Source of the DNA: Planctomycetota bacterium
Lineage (GTDB): Bacteria; Planctomycetota; Uabimicrobiia; Uabimicrobiales; Uabimicrobiaceae
Assembly (NCBI GenBank): GCA_029260735.1
Contig: JAJDCR010000087.1
Span: 62,001 to 126,000, forward strand
Direction: 5' to 3'
Length of the DNA: 64,000 nucleotides
Part shown: positions 42,119 through 50,845 of the stretch, piece after piece
How the letters are laid out: each line of letters opens with the position of its first letter
Numbering within the stretch: the first letter of the stretch is position 1
Notes under the pieces: model-generated
Seen by the model: the letters and a program-made list of their open reading frames with translations, nothing else
Databases searched by the model: none
Told to the model about the DNA's origin: nothing
Translations under genes and position numbers: made by a program

Positions 42119-43291
42119 CTAGCTTCCTAAGGTAAAAAAGAAAGTACTGCCTTCTTCATAAACGGAATCTACCCAAATCTTTCCCCTGTGACGTTCCACG
42201 ATTTTTTTGACAATAGTTAGCCCGACGCCTGTTCCTCCTCCAAACTTATCGCGGTGGTGTAAACGTCTAAAGATATCAAACATACTTTGCCAATGTTTTT
42301 CCTTAATCCCAATCCCATTGTCTTTGACGTAAAAAATGACCGGAGCTTTCTTTTTTTCACTCTCAAGAAACCCAACCTCAATCAACTTTTTTGGCTTAGT
42401 GTTATACTTAACGGCATTGGTGATCAAGTTGGTAAAAACCTCTCTAATACGAATCTCATCGCAAAGAGAAGAGGGAAGTGGCTTGGGGACAGATATTTCC
42501 ACCTTTTCTTTCTCCGTAAACTGCATGGAGCCGATAACTCCCAAGACAAGATTGTGAATATTCACTTCGACAAGAGCTAACTCTGTTCTTCCTAGTCGAG
42601 AATAGTAAAGAACAGATTCAATTAGGTTTTCCATTCGAACAGTCAGACGCTCCAAGCCCTCCAGTTTACTTTGTCCCTTCCCGTCGAATTTGCCGTAATA
42701 ATGCTTAAGGAGAGCTCTTGAGTAGTTCTTGATCCCCCGCAAAGGCTCTTTTAGGTCATGAGAAACAGTGTAAGCAAAATCATCTAACTGCGCATTAGAG
42801 TATTCGAGGGCTCTATTTTTCTCTAACAGCTCTGCCTCTATTTTTTTCAGAGGAGTTACGTCTACATGGCTACCCACCATGCGAATAGGTTTTCCCTCGC
42901 TATCCCACTCAATAATTTTTCCACGACAATAAACCCAAACGATAGAACCATCTTTGTGCTGGTAGCGTACAGTGCTATCGTAAGGCACCCTTCCTTTTGT
43001 TCGAACATGCGCTTCGAACAGCTCTATGGCTAAGGGAAGATCCTCTGGATGGATTATCTTTTTCCAACTCTCTGGCTCATTGGCTAACTCGTGATCTTCA
43101 TAGCCCAACATTTTTTTTAAGGAAGGACTTAAATATTCATAATCTTCTGGAATATTCCAGTCCCAATACCCCGCAAAAGTGTGCTCTAAAATAATATTAA
43201 AAAGCATGTCTTTTTCACGTAGTAGCTTCTCTTTAGCTTCGAGCTCTTTTTTCAAAAACTCTATCTCTAATTTTAGTTGGTCGCTGTCCAT
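42119..43291 (-). CDS. PAS-domain sensor histidine kinase (cytoplasmic)
   Basis: A 390-residue kinase without membrane helices. An N-terminal coiled coil (residues 1-28) leads to a PAS domain with PAC (about 40-150: GYWDWNIPEDYEYLS, VWVYCRGKIIEWDSEGKP, RMVGSHVDVTPLKK). The HisKA H-box is YTVSHDLKEPLRG (His near 178). The HATPase domain has ITNAVKYN (N box), KDNGIGI (G1) and GGTGVGLTIVKKIVERHRG (G2). It lies 52 bp downstream of a receiver-histidine kinase hybrid on the same strand, so both may act in one pathway. A decayed copy of its C-terminal end lies at 45506-45646. Confidence 0.92.
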   Translation of the reverse strand: MDSDQLKLEIEFLKKELEAKEKLLREKDMLFNIILEHTFAGYWDWNIPEDYEYLSPSLKKMLGYEDHELANEPESWKKIIHPEDLPLAIELFEAHVRTKGRVPYDSTVRYQHKDGSIVWVYCRGKIIEWDSEGKPIRMVGSHVDVTPLKKIEAELLEKNRALEYSNAQLDDFAYTVSHDLKEPLRGIKNYSRALLKHYYGKFDGKGQSKLEGLERLTVRMENLIESVLYYSRLGRTELALVEVNIHNLVLGVIGSMQFTEKEKVEISVPKPLPSSLCDEIRIREVFTNLITNAVKYNTKPKKLIEVGFLESEKKKAPVIFYVKDNGIGIKEKHWQSMFDIFRRLHHRDKFGGGTGVGLTIVKKIVERHRGKIWVDSVYEEGSTFFFTLGS

Positions 43292-43343
43292 GATTTTTCT
43301 TTTCTAACACTGCTTTGAAAACAAATCTGAATTTAGGGCGTTG

Positions 43344-44942
43344 CTAACACTTTAGCTCAAGTTTTTTATTTTTTTCCATACCCGATTCTATTTCAACAAG
43401 CACCTGATGCAAATCATTAATAAAAAGGGGCTTTCCTAAAACAAAGTCCACTCCGGTAGGAAGTTTTTCACTCAAGCTAGAAACTTCTCCAAAGCCCGTT
43501 AGCATAACTACAGGAATTTGAGGAGCAATTTTTTTAATCGTTTCTGCTAGTTTGTTGCCATTGATTTTAGGAATTCCCTGACCTGTGATAACTAAGTCGT
43601 GTATTGTTTCATCAAATTTTTCTATTCCCTGAATCCCGTCGTGAGCTAAAGTGACCATATGTCCTTCTCCAGAAAAGTACTCTTCTAGAAAATTGCACAC
43701 CCCTAAATTACTATCAACAACCAGAACCCGTAGATGAGAAGTCAATTCTTTTACTTCTTTTTCATGACAAGAGTATGTGTCCTCGTAAAGAGGAAGCTTT
43801 ATAACAAAGGTTGTCCCCTTATGGAGCTCACTTTCTATTCGAATATCCCCTTGGTGTCTTTTAATTACCCCAAAAACCATGGACAAACCCAAACCTGTTC
43901 CATGCTCTCCCTTTGTTGAAAAAAATGGTTCTAGGCATTTTTCTTGAACCTCTTCTGGCATTCCTGATCCTGTATCACAAACTTCCAAAAGAGCATAACC
44001 ATCCTCTTCATCTAAACGCGTGCGAATTGTAATAGTTCCTTTATGGTTGATGGCATCGGTCGCATTGAATATTAAATTAGTGAGAACTTCCCGTAGCTCT
44101 GAATCATTTCCGGAAACAAAAGGAGTCTCTGTCAGTTCTTTCTTTATTTCAATTTCAACACCTTTATCTCGCGCTTGATCACGCCATTTAGGTTCTGTCA
44201 GATGTATTGTTTTTTCTACAACAGCGGATAAATCTACCGCTCCGAGCTTTCCACTAGAATCTTTACTCCGGTAGAAACTGCTTAAGCGCTTAATCACTTC
44301 CGCAGAATCCTTCCCCGCAGTGTTGATCATCTCTAGATAATGTCTAGTTCTTTCGACATCTCCTAGATACTCCGAGCGCATCAGAAGTAAATCAGAAAAG
44401 CCAACAATCGAGGCTAAAAAATTATTAAAATCGTGAACGATTCCGCTCGTCATTTCCCCCAAAGCTCTTAGTCTCTCCTGTTGAATAGCTTTTTTTTGAG
44501 TTCTCTGAAGTTCTTCCATCGCATTTTCTAATTTTTGGTTCGTATCCCTCAACTCCTCTTCGGCTTTGTAACGTCCCATAGCATAACGAATAGCTTTAGT
44601 TAGCAAGTGACCGTCAATCTTTCCTTTCATTAAATAGTCTTGGGCTCCCATATTAACTGTCTTTAAAGCTAAATCTTCATCCAAGTTACCGCTCATAACA
44701 ATGATGGGTTTTTTATGAGCGTGGTTATTCATAGCTGTAAAAGTATCGACTCCACGACTATCAGGTAAGTTTAAATCAAGTAAAATAATGTCGGTTTCTT
44801 TTTCGTCTAAACAAGCCATGGCCTCTTCTAGAGTTTCTACATTGATCACTTTAAAGAGAAACTGTACTTCGGAAAGAATTTCCTTTAGATAATCAACATC
44901 TTCAAAATCATCTTCTACTAGTAGAATTTTTATTAGTTCCAT
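43344..44942 (-). CDS. Hybrid protein: receiver - histidine kinase - receiver
   Basis: A 532-residue soluble signalling protein. ATG 44942 is chosen because it begins MELIKILLVEDDFED, the exact start of a receiver domain; an in-frame TTG 14 codons earlier is less likely. N-terminal receiver: about residues 4-120 (DD near 11, phospho-Asp in IILLDLNLP near 56, Lys in MKGK). A coiled coil leads to a HisKA with the atypical GIVHDFNNFLASIVGFS H-box (about 160). The HATPase has NLIFNATDAI and GTGLGLSMVFGVI. A second receiver lies at about 410-525 (LRVLVVDSN, LVITGQG); its phospho-acceptor Asp appears replaced (TGQG in place of DxxMP), so this receiver may be inactive. Confidence 0.88.
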   Translation of the reverse strand: MELIKILLVEDDFEDVDYLKEILSEVQFLFKVINVETLEEAMACLDEKETDIILLDLNLPDSRGVDTFTAMNNHAHKKPIIVMSGNLDEDLALKTVNMGAQDYLMKGKIDGHLLTKAIRYAMGRYKAEEELRDTNQKLENAMEELQRTQKKAIQQERLRALGEMTSGIVHDFNNFLASIVGFSDLLLMRSEYLGDVERTRHYLEMINTAGKDSAEVIKRLSSFYRSKDSSGKLGAVDLSAVVEKTIHLTEPKWRDQARDKGVEIEIKKELTETPFVSGNDSELREVLTNLIFNATDAINHKGTITIRTRLDEEDGYALLEVCDTGSGMPEEVQEKCLEPFFSTKGEHGTGLGLSMVFGVIKRHQGDIRIESELHKGTTFVIKLPLYEDTYSCHEKEVKELTSHLRVLVVDSNLGVCNFLEEYFSGEGHMVTLAHDGIQGIEKFDETIHDLVITGQGIPKINGNKLAETIKKIAPQIPVVMLTGFGEVSSLSEKLPTGVDFVLGKPLFINDLHQVLVEIESGMEKNKKLELKC

Positions 44943-45505
44943 ACACACTGCAATAGTCTCCCATGGAAATACAAATAGTAACAAATAACATTCTGTTTTG
45001 TATTTGAATTACCTTCCTTTCACTCTCAAATCTTAATATCTGCTTAAGCTGAAAAAACTCAGTTTTTCATTATATTCAAAGCAATCAAGCAATAAATATT
45101 AATAGACACTAAAGAGTAAATCAACATTAATTAATTAAATAAAATTTTTATTCACTACCTTTGTTAAGCTCGAAATCTTTAGAATGCTTATTCTTCAATG
45201 TTTTACAAGTAACTTAAATTTATTTTATATTCGTAAATATAGCCATTTTTTTTCTTTTTAAAATTCAGTAAACAATAAGATTAAAAAAGAGTAGAATATA
45301 TTCTCCTTAGTCAATGAACCCTACAAAGAATGTATTGTTTAAAGTTTTATTGCTTTATCCATATAGTTTTCAACGTAAGTAATTCTTAATTGTTTGTAGC
45401 CATTCATCTAACTATACCTTTGGCTAAAAAATCACTAGGGTATTCACGTGTGGGAAAAACAAAATGGGATCTTACGGAGGTAGATGCTCAGGAGTTAGTA
45501 TTAAA
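44943..45505. other. AT-rich intergenic region without intact genes
   Basis: About 560 bp of strongly AT-rich sequence with stop codons in all frames. The rightmost part (about 45430-45505) may be the decayed continuation of the histidine kinase remnant that follows. No promoter or RNA gene is called. Confidence 0.5.
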
Positions 45506-45646
45506 CGCCTTCATCATTGAGATAAATTTGGAGAGGGAACGGGAGTTGGACTGACTATTGTCAAAAAAATTGTCGAGTATCACAATGGAATGATTTGGAT
45601 AGATTTCATCTATGGAGAAGGCAGCACATTTTGCTTTACTTTTTAG
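45506..45646 (+). pseudogene. Decayed C-terminal end of a histidine kinase
   Basis: The plus strand reads RLHH, a TGA stop, DKFGEGTGVGLTIVKKIVEY, then HNGMIWID, and later YGEGSTFCFTF before TAG 45644-45646. This closely follows the last 47 residues of the kinase at 42119 (RLHHRDKFGGGTGVGLTIVK...). The in-frame TGA at 45518-45520 and the absence of the upstream domains mark it as a broken duplicate in the opposite orientation. Confidence 0.75.
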
Positions 45647-45679
45647 TTCAAAGTACACTCAGACGCATTGGAATGATTT

Positions 45680-46543
45680 TTATCCTAATGCGCTTTCCTT
45701 AAGCGGAATTCCACAGTACTTACAATAAAGAGCATCTCTATCGTGGCCTTCTCTGCTGCAAGAGGAACACGCTTCAGCGGTGATATTTTTCGCAAAAGAT
45801 TTTCTCATTTCAACAGTGACAATACCTGTCGGAACGGCAATAATGCCATAGCCAATAATCATAAAAATAGAAGCGAGAAACTTTCCCAGTATCGTCATTG
45901 GGATCACATCGCCATAACCTACTGTTGTGACAGTAACAATAGACCAATAAATGCTTGTAGGAATGTCAGAAAATTTTTCATTTGCTCCTTCTAGTCCTTC
46001 AACTATATACATCAAAGAGCCCATGATGGTAACTAAAGCTAAAACTCCTGCGAGAAAAACTAAAATTTTTCTTCCGCTGGATTTCAATGCTTCCATCAGC
46101 ATATTCCCCTCGGCAATAAACTGGGCTAGTTTGAAAATTCGAAATATCCGCAGCACCCGTAGAATTCGAATGACTAATAAATATCTCGCCGAAGGAAAAA
46201 GAGCTCCTAGGTAAGTGGGAATAATAGACAATAGATCGACAATACCAAAAAAACTTGTTATGTATTTGATCGGCTTTCCTATGCAGGTAATTCTTAAGAT
46301 ATATTCGATCGTAAAAAGTATTGTGAAAATCCATTCCGCAACATAAAAAAATTGTCCATACTTCACATTCAAAAAATCAACACTATCCATCATCACAACA
46401 AAAACACTCATCAGAATACATATAATTAGAGCGACATCAAAGGCTTTTCCTGAAGGAGTTTCTGCTTCATAAATGATTTCGTATATTTTTTTGCGCCAGT
46501 TCTGCTGAGGAGCTGGAAAATTTGTGTGCCTATGTTTGGACAT
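45680..46543 (-). CDS. Voltage-gated-like potassium channel with C-terminal zinc ribbon
   Basis: A 287-residue inner-membrane channel. Six helices lie between about residues 30 and 245. S4 has regularly spaced arginines in RYLLVIRILRVLRIFRIFK (about 127-145), and the selectivity filter TVTTVGYGDV is at about 208-217. After the last helix a short tail carries CSSC and CKYC (about 262-282), a four-cysteine zinc-ribbon-like motif in which metal or redox could act on gating (inference). The architecture matches Kv-type K+ channels. It is monocistronic on the minus strand and divergent from the cytochrome-globin gene. Confidence 0.92.
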   Translation of the reverse strand: MSKHRHTNFPAPQQNWRKKIYEIIYEAETPSGKAFDVALIICILMSVFVVMMDSVDFLNVKYGQFFYVAEWIFTILFTIEYILRITCIGKPIKYITSFFGIVDLLSIIPTYLGALFPSARYLLVIRILRVLRIFRIFKLAQFIAEGNMLMEALKSSGRKILVFLAGVLALVTIMGSLMYIVEGLEGANEKFSDIPTSIYWSIVTVTTVGYGDVIPMTILGKFLASIFMIIGYGIIAVPTGIVTVEMRKSFAKNITAEACSSCSREGHDRDALYCKYCGIPLKESALG

Positions 46544-46739
46544 GTGAGATTCCCTGAGGTTCTTAGTGATTCTGTTTCTGACATTAAAACATTTTGGGCA
46601 ATAAAATTAAAACTCTTTTTCTTTTTCATCTTTTTTCTTTGCACTAATCCCAATGCTTTTCTTGAAATATAAAGAAAAATTTGTTCTACTTAAGATACTT
46701 TAGGATTCAAGTTTACTGCAAAAATGGAAAGGAATATTC

Positions 46740-48074
46740 ATGAAAAAGTCCCTCGTATTTTTCTGTTTTGCGTTTTATTTTCTGGGAGAGAGCTCACTAT
46801 TTTTACAAGCCCAAAAGGACAACAGTAAGGTCATAGGCCCAGAACAATGTGTTATGTGTCATAAGAGAGAAGGTAAAGTTTGGAAACGAACTCACCACTA
46901 TAAAACTTTTTCTCAGCTTCATAGAAGAGGCCGAAGCAAAACCATTGCTCAAAACTTAGGAATGAAAGGCAGCTTTAAACGTAAAGGGCTCTGTCGCAAT
47001 TGTCACTATACGGTCAGAGGAGAAAATAACAAAGCAATTTATGGTATTTCCTGCGAATCTTGCCATGGACCAGCTCGCGATTGGGTTTCTCTTCATAGTC
47101 GTAGAGATATTCCCAAAGAGGAGCGCGATAAACTGGTTGACAAAGCAGGAATGCTACGCCCTGATCGCATCTATCATGTTGCCGAGAATTGCTACCAATG
47201 CCATAGCATTCCTAACGAAAAGTTAGTTAATGTCGGTGGACATCCTCACAGTAGCCGAGGATTTAACTTAATGACTTGGTCTCAAGGAGAAATCCGCCAT
47301 AATTTTCTTTCCGGAGAGGGGCGCAATCGTAAAATAACCCAAGCAGAGAAACGCATCTTTTTTGTCGTAGGAGCAGGATTAGAGTTTGAATATGGTCTTA
47401 GAGGTTTTGCTAAAGCGACCAAAAAAGCGAACTATTCTTTAAAAATGTCTCGGAAAATACGCGTTTCCCGAAAGAAACTCATTCGAATGTATAAAGCTTC
47501 TGGTATTCGGGAAATTAGGAGCATGTATACCAGCGTGAAAAGTCTAAAAATTAAGCTAAATAACGAGGCCGCTTTCCTAAGGGCTGCAGATAAAGTGAAA
47601 CAAGTTATCATCGACTTTTCTTTTGGATACACAGGGAACGAAAAAAAGTTGGCTAAACTGGATGCACTCATGAACGGTGAGCTAGATGAAATTTCCCTAT
47701 CTCCTGAAAAAGCCTCATTATACAAACGTATAGGGGGAGCAAAAGCAGTAGAAACAGCCGTCAAAATTTTTTACGGGAAAGTCTTAAAGGACGAGCGTGT
47801 TCAGCATTTTTTTAAGGGAGTGGATATCGACAGACAAATAGAGAAGCAAAAAGCGTTTCTTACCTTAGTATTTGGTGGTCCTAGTTACTACGAGGGAAAA
47901 GATTTACGAGAAGCTCATAAGCACCTGGTAGTACAAGGGCTTAACGATGGTCACGTTGATGTCGTTTTGGAGCTACTAGGGGAGACACTGGAAGAGCTGG
48001 GAGTTGCCAAATCTGACATTGAAGAGGTCATGAAAATTTCTCGGCCTATGCGAAAGTATATCTTGAATAAATAA
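46740..48074 (+). CDS. Tetraheme cytochrome c fused to a truncated haemoglobin
   Basis: A 444-residue exported protein. The signal peptide covers about residues 1-24. The N-terminal domain has four CxxCH heme c motifs (Cys37, Cys85, Cys105, Cys151) and GGHPHSSRGFNLMTWSQGEI (about 162-181), typical of cytochrome c554-like multiheme proteins. A Lys/Arg-rich helical linker spans about 210-300. The C-terminal globin (about 325-444) matches group I truncated haemoglobins: SLYKRIGGAKAVETAV, FYGKVLKDERVQHFF (Tyr at B10), FGGP and EAHKHL with the likely proximal His. Such globins bind O2 and NO. A periplasmic NO or O2 reaction fed by the hemes is inferred. The FHA gene follows after 25 bp. Confidence 0.88.
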   Translation: MKKSLVFFCFAFYFLGESSLFLQAQKDNSKVIGPEQCVMCHKREGKVWKRTHHYKTFSQLHRRGRSKTIAQNLGMKGSFKRKGLCRNCHYTVRGENNKAIYGISCESCHGPARDWVSLHSRRDIPKEERDKLVDKAGMLRPDRIYHVAENCYQCHSIPNEKLVNVGGHPHSSRGFNLMTWSQGEIRHNFLSGEGRNRKITQAEKRIFFVVGAGLEFEYGLRGFAKATKKANYSLKMSRKIRVSRKKLIRMYKASGIREIRSMYTSVKSLKIKLNNEAAFLRAADKVKQVIIDFSFGYTGNEKKLAKLDALMNGELDEISLSPEKASLYKRIGGAKAVETAVKIFYGKVLKDERVQHFFKGVDIDRQIEKQKAFLTLVFGGPSYYEGKDLREAHKHLVVQGLNDGHVDVVLELLGETLEELGVAKSDIEEVMKISRPMRKYILNK

Positions 48075-48099
48075 AGCAAAGGCAAACGAGGAGGAGTTC

Positions 48100-48384
48100 A
48101 TGATAAAGTTGGTTTGCCTAAAGGGAGAAAATAAGGGGCAGGAGTTTCAGCTCGAAAAAGGCAGGAAATACTTCTTTGGTCGAGACCACGCATGTGATTT
48201 TCCCATACGAGATAATTGTATCGCAAGACAGCATTTTCTCATTGATTTGGGAGAAGAAAATAAAATAGCTCACTTAGGGACTGCTAACGGCACCTATGTC
48301 AATAGCTCTATGGTAACAGAGCAAGTATTGAGATTGGGAGATGTCATTCGAGCAGGAAGTCAAGAGTGGCAGGTGGTGGAATAG
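48100..48384 (+). CDS. Stand-alone FHA-domain protein
   Basis: A 94-residue cytoplasmic protein that is one forkhead-associated domain. The phosphothreonine-binding landmarks are present: FFGRDHACDFPI (Gly-Arg near 27), IARQHFLI (the S/N-x-x-H loop with Ala-Arg-Gln-His) and TANGTYVN (NGT-x-x-N). FHA domains bind phosphothreonine peptides made by Ser/Thr kinases, of which four lie in this window. A GAGGAG site precedes the ATG, and it is 25 bp after the cytochrome-globin gene, so the two are probably co-transcribed. Partner kinase unknown. Confidence 0.9.
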   Translation: MIKLVCLKGENKGQEFQLEKGRKYFFGRDHACDFPIRDNCIARQHFLIDLGEENKIAHLGTANGTYVNSSMVTEQVLRLGDVIRAGSQEWQVVE

Positions 48385-48419
48385 AAGGTTTTCCACCGAC
48401 AGAATCTGAAACGGTTTTT

Positions 48420-48659
48420 GAAAAATATCCCCCAAGGGGATTAACGTGAGTAGCCCAGGGTAAAGTGAGCCGGAGGCGAACGATACCCTGGGTCACCCAT
48501 GAGCCCAAAAATAATATTTGTACGTCCAACCAGGAAATCTCCCAGAAACGACAAAAACAATATATCACCCCTTCAGGGTAAATTTGGAACGCAATCCATT
48601 TTCCCGTGGGTTGGAAACCCACGGCTACTCACGTTGATCCCCTTTCGGGGATATTTTTC
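48420..48659. mobile_element. 240-bp palindromic repeat element with 36-bp inverted ends
   Basis: The left end (48420-48455) and right end (48623-48659) are near-complementary: each pairs a stem-loop of CCCC...GGGG with AACGTGAGTAGCC or its complement. Inside are two further stem-loops, CCCAGGGTA/TACCCTGGG (48454-48462 and 48484-48492) and CGTGGGTT-GG-AACCCACG (about 48605-48623). There is no coding capacity. It is GC-richer than its surroundings and fills the 341 bp gap between the FHA gene and the ferredoxin gene. It resembles REP/MITE-type elements that need a transposase in trans. Confidence 0.65.
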
Positions 48660-48725
48660 CCATAGATATACATCGTAATATTTTGGTTCTTATTTCAACA
48701 GGAGCAAAGCCAAAGCCTTCCAGCC

Positions 48726-49016
48726 CTAAGCATCCAAAACAAGGTTCCCTTTGGGAAGAGCCATACAAGGTAAACACTCGCCTTCTTCTAGAAAATAACA
48801 AGTCTCTTCCAAGTAGTAAACCTCTCCGGAAAGAATCGGTGTCAAGCAAACGCCGTCAGCACCAACTCGGCAACCATAACAAATCTCTATATCGTTATCC
48901 TCTGCTAGTTCTAGCAAACAACCATACTTGGAGTCCCAAGCTACCGTTTTACCAGATTTTTGAAAAGTGATTTCAATAGGTGATTGTGATTTTTTTTCGG
49001 TATTGTTAGATTCCAA
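48726..49016 (-). CDS. [2Fe-2S] ferredoxin
   Basis: A 96-residue plant-type ferredoxin. Cluster cysteines are arranged as in ICYGCRVGADGVCLTPILSG, with the last ligand in GECLPCMALPKGNLVLDA. The spacing fits the CxxxxCxxC...C fold with one extra Cys. It starts with TTG 49016, 2 nt after the symporter stop, with GGGAGG as ribosome-binding site, so it is translated with the symporter. A ferredoxin in this position is unusual; its redox partner is not visible here. Confidence 0.82.
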   Translation of the reverse strand: MESNNTEKKSQSPIEITFQKSGKTVAWDSKYGCLLELAEDNDIEICYGCRVGADGVCLTPILSGEVYYLEETCYFLEEGECLPCMALPKGNLVLDA

Positions 49017-49018
49017 AA

Positions 49019-50839
49019 CTATTCCTCCCTTACTAATTTTTTGGGGATACGAATATCCTCAACCAAGTTTTGAATATTTTCTGGCGGGGGAGCGGTTAAA
49101 GAGGAGACAATAGAGGCCACGGTAAAGTTTAAAACCATCCCCACAGAGCCAATCCCTTCGGGGGAAATACCAAAGAGCCAGTTTTCGGGAGTATTGGCGG
49201 CAAAGGGCTCTAGAAACACTCCTTTGAAATAAATGATATAGCCCGAAGTGAAGACTAAGCCTGTAAACATTCCGGCAATCGCTCCCCATTTATTCATGCG
49301 TTTGCTAAATATACCCATTAATATTACAGGAAAGAGAGAGGAGGCCGCCAAGCCAAAGGCAAAGGCCACTACTTGGGCAACAAAGGCCGGAGGATGCAAG
49401 CCTAGATATCCAGCAATACATACGGACACAGCGGCGGCAATACGCCCAGATAAAAGTTCACTCTTCTCCGTGATTTGAGGAGCAAAGGTGCTTTTTAAGA
49501 GATCATGGGAAACGCTGACCGATATGACCAAGAGTAAGCCCGCGGCTGTAGAGAGGGCGGCGGCAATTCCCCCTGCCGCAATTAAGGCAATGACCCAGTT
49601 AGGCAAACCAGCAATTTCGGGATTGGCCAGAACCATAATATCTCGATCCACATAAATTTCGTTGGCAAAGGGAGCATTTTTAGCGACTTTTCCCTCTCCT
49701 GGATTTTTCACAAGTCTCTCGCCGTGAGAACCTCGTTTTTCTCCGTCGAAGTCGGGCTTTCCTTGGAAGGCATCACCTGCTGCGTATTGGATCTTACCAT
49801 CTTGGTTATGATCGTGCCATGCGATCAAACCGGCATTTTCCCAAGTTTGAAACCAAGGGGGGCTTTCCTTGTAATAAATTCCCGTTCCATCTGCTCCATT
49901 TACGGTATGGATCATATTCATACGAGCTAACGCTCCTACCGCCGGAGCCGTAGTGTAAAGAATGGCGATAAAAACGAGCGCCCATCCAGCAGAAGAACGG
50001 GCATCACGTACTTTAGGCACAGTAAAGAAGCGAACAATTACGTGAGGTAAGCCCGCCGTTCCGACCATTAGAGCAAGAGTAATGGCAAAAACATCTATCA
50101 TCGTTTTGTCATTAAAAGGCTCTGTATAAGAGCCAAATCCCAGATCGACTAAGGTTTTATCTAGCTTCCCCAACAAAGAGCCAGAGCCATCTAACATCTC
50201 TGAGCCCAAAGCGATTTGTGGCACTGCATGTCCTGTTGTCTGCAAGGCAATAAATACTGCGGGAACTGTGTAAGCAAAAATCAAAACGCAGTACTGAGCT
50301 ACTTGAGTATAGGTAATTCCTTTCATCCCTCCCAAGACGGCATAGATAAAAACCACTCCCATTCCAATAAACAAACCCATATCAAGGGGAACCTCTAGAA
50401 AACGAGAAAAGACGATCCCCACCCCTCGCATCTGTCCTGCCACATAGGTGAAAGAAATGAATATTAGACAAACCACCGCAACCACTCGGGCCAACTGGGA
50501 ATAGTAACGGTCTCCAATAAATTCAGGAACCGTATACTTACCAAATTTTCGAAGATAAGGTGCCAAAAGCATCGCGAGCAGAACATAGCCACCTGTCCAG
50601 CCCATTAAATACATTCCGCCTTCGTAGCCCATAAAAGCAATCAAACCAGCCATCGAAATAAAAGAAGCCGCCGACATCCAATCCGCTGCCGTGGCCATCC
50701 CGTTGGCAATCGGATGAATATGCTTACCAGCTACGTAAAATTCACTTGTATTCTTAGCCCTCGACCAGATAGCAATACCAATATAAAGAGCAAAACTCAA
50801 TCCAACAACAAGGTACGTTAAAGCCTGAAGTTCCATCAC
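49019..50839 (-). CDS. Sodium/solute symporter, ActP/VC_2705-like subfamily
   Basis: A 606-residue SSS-family transporter with about 13 helices. FYVAGKHIHPIANGMATAAD (about residues 34-53) and WMSAASFISMAG (about 54-65) are the family start, and GGIAAALSTAAGLLLVIS (about 424) the sodium-site helix. A hydrophilic loop at about 315-395, holding an EF-hand-like DHNQDGKIQY segment, is typical of the VC_2705 subfamily. Members take up acetate or other carboxylates with Na+. GTG 50839 and ATG 50836 are both possible starts; the ATG is better placed from GGGGAG. The DUF4212 subunit gene lies 6 bp upstream, as expected. Confidence 0.92.
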   Translation of the reverse strand: MMELQALTYLVVGLSFALYIGIAIWSRAKNTSEFYVAGKHIHPIANGMATAADWMSAASFISMAGLIAFMGYEGGMYLMGWTGGYVLLAMLLAPYLRKFGKYTVPEFIGDRYYSQLARVVAVVCLIFISFTYVAGQMRGVGIVFSRFLEVPLDMGLFIGMGVVFIYAVLGGMKGITYTQVAQYCVLIFAYTVPAVFIALQTTGHAVPQIALGSEMLDGSGSLLGKLDKTLVDLGFGSYTEPFNDKTMIDVFAITLALMVGTAGLPHVIVRFFTVPKVRDARSSAGWALVFIAILYTTAPAVGALARMNMIHTVNGADGTGIYYKESPPWFQTWENAGLIAWHDHNQDGKIQYAAGDAFQGKPDFDGEKRGSHGERLVKNPGEGKVAKNAPFANEIYVDRDIMVLANPEIAGLPNWVIALIAAGGIAAALSTAAGLLLVISVSVSHDLLKSTFAPQITEKSELLSGRIAAAVSVCIAGYLGLHPPAFVAQVVAFAFGLAASSLFPVILMGIFSKRMNKWGAIAGMFTGLVFTSGYIIYFKGVFLEPFAANTPENWLFGISPEGIGSVGMVLNFTVASIVSSLTAPPPENIQNLVEDIRIPKKLVREE

Positions 50840-50845
50840 TCTCCC

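Noticed and set aside
46740..47230. Idea that the CxxCH protein is a simple soluble cytochrome ended by a frameshift before the globin
   Set aside because: The frame is continuous with no stop or frame change between the heme region and the globin, so it is a real fusion as read.
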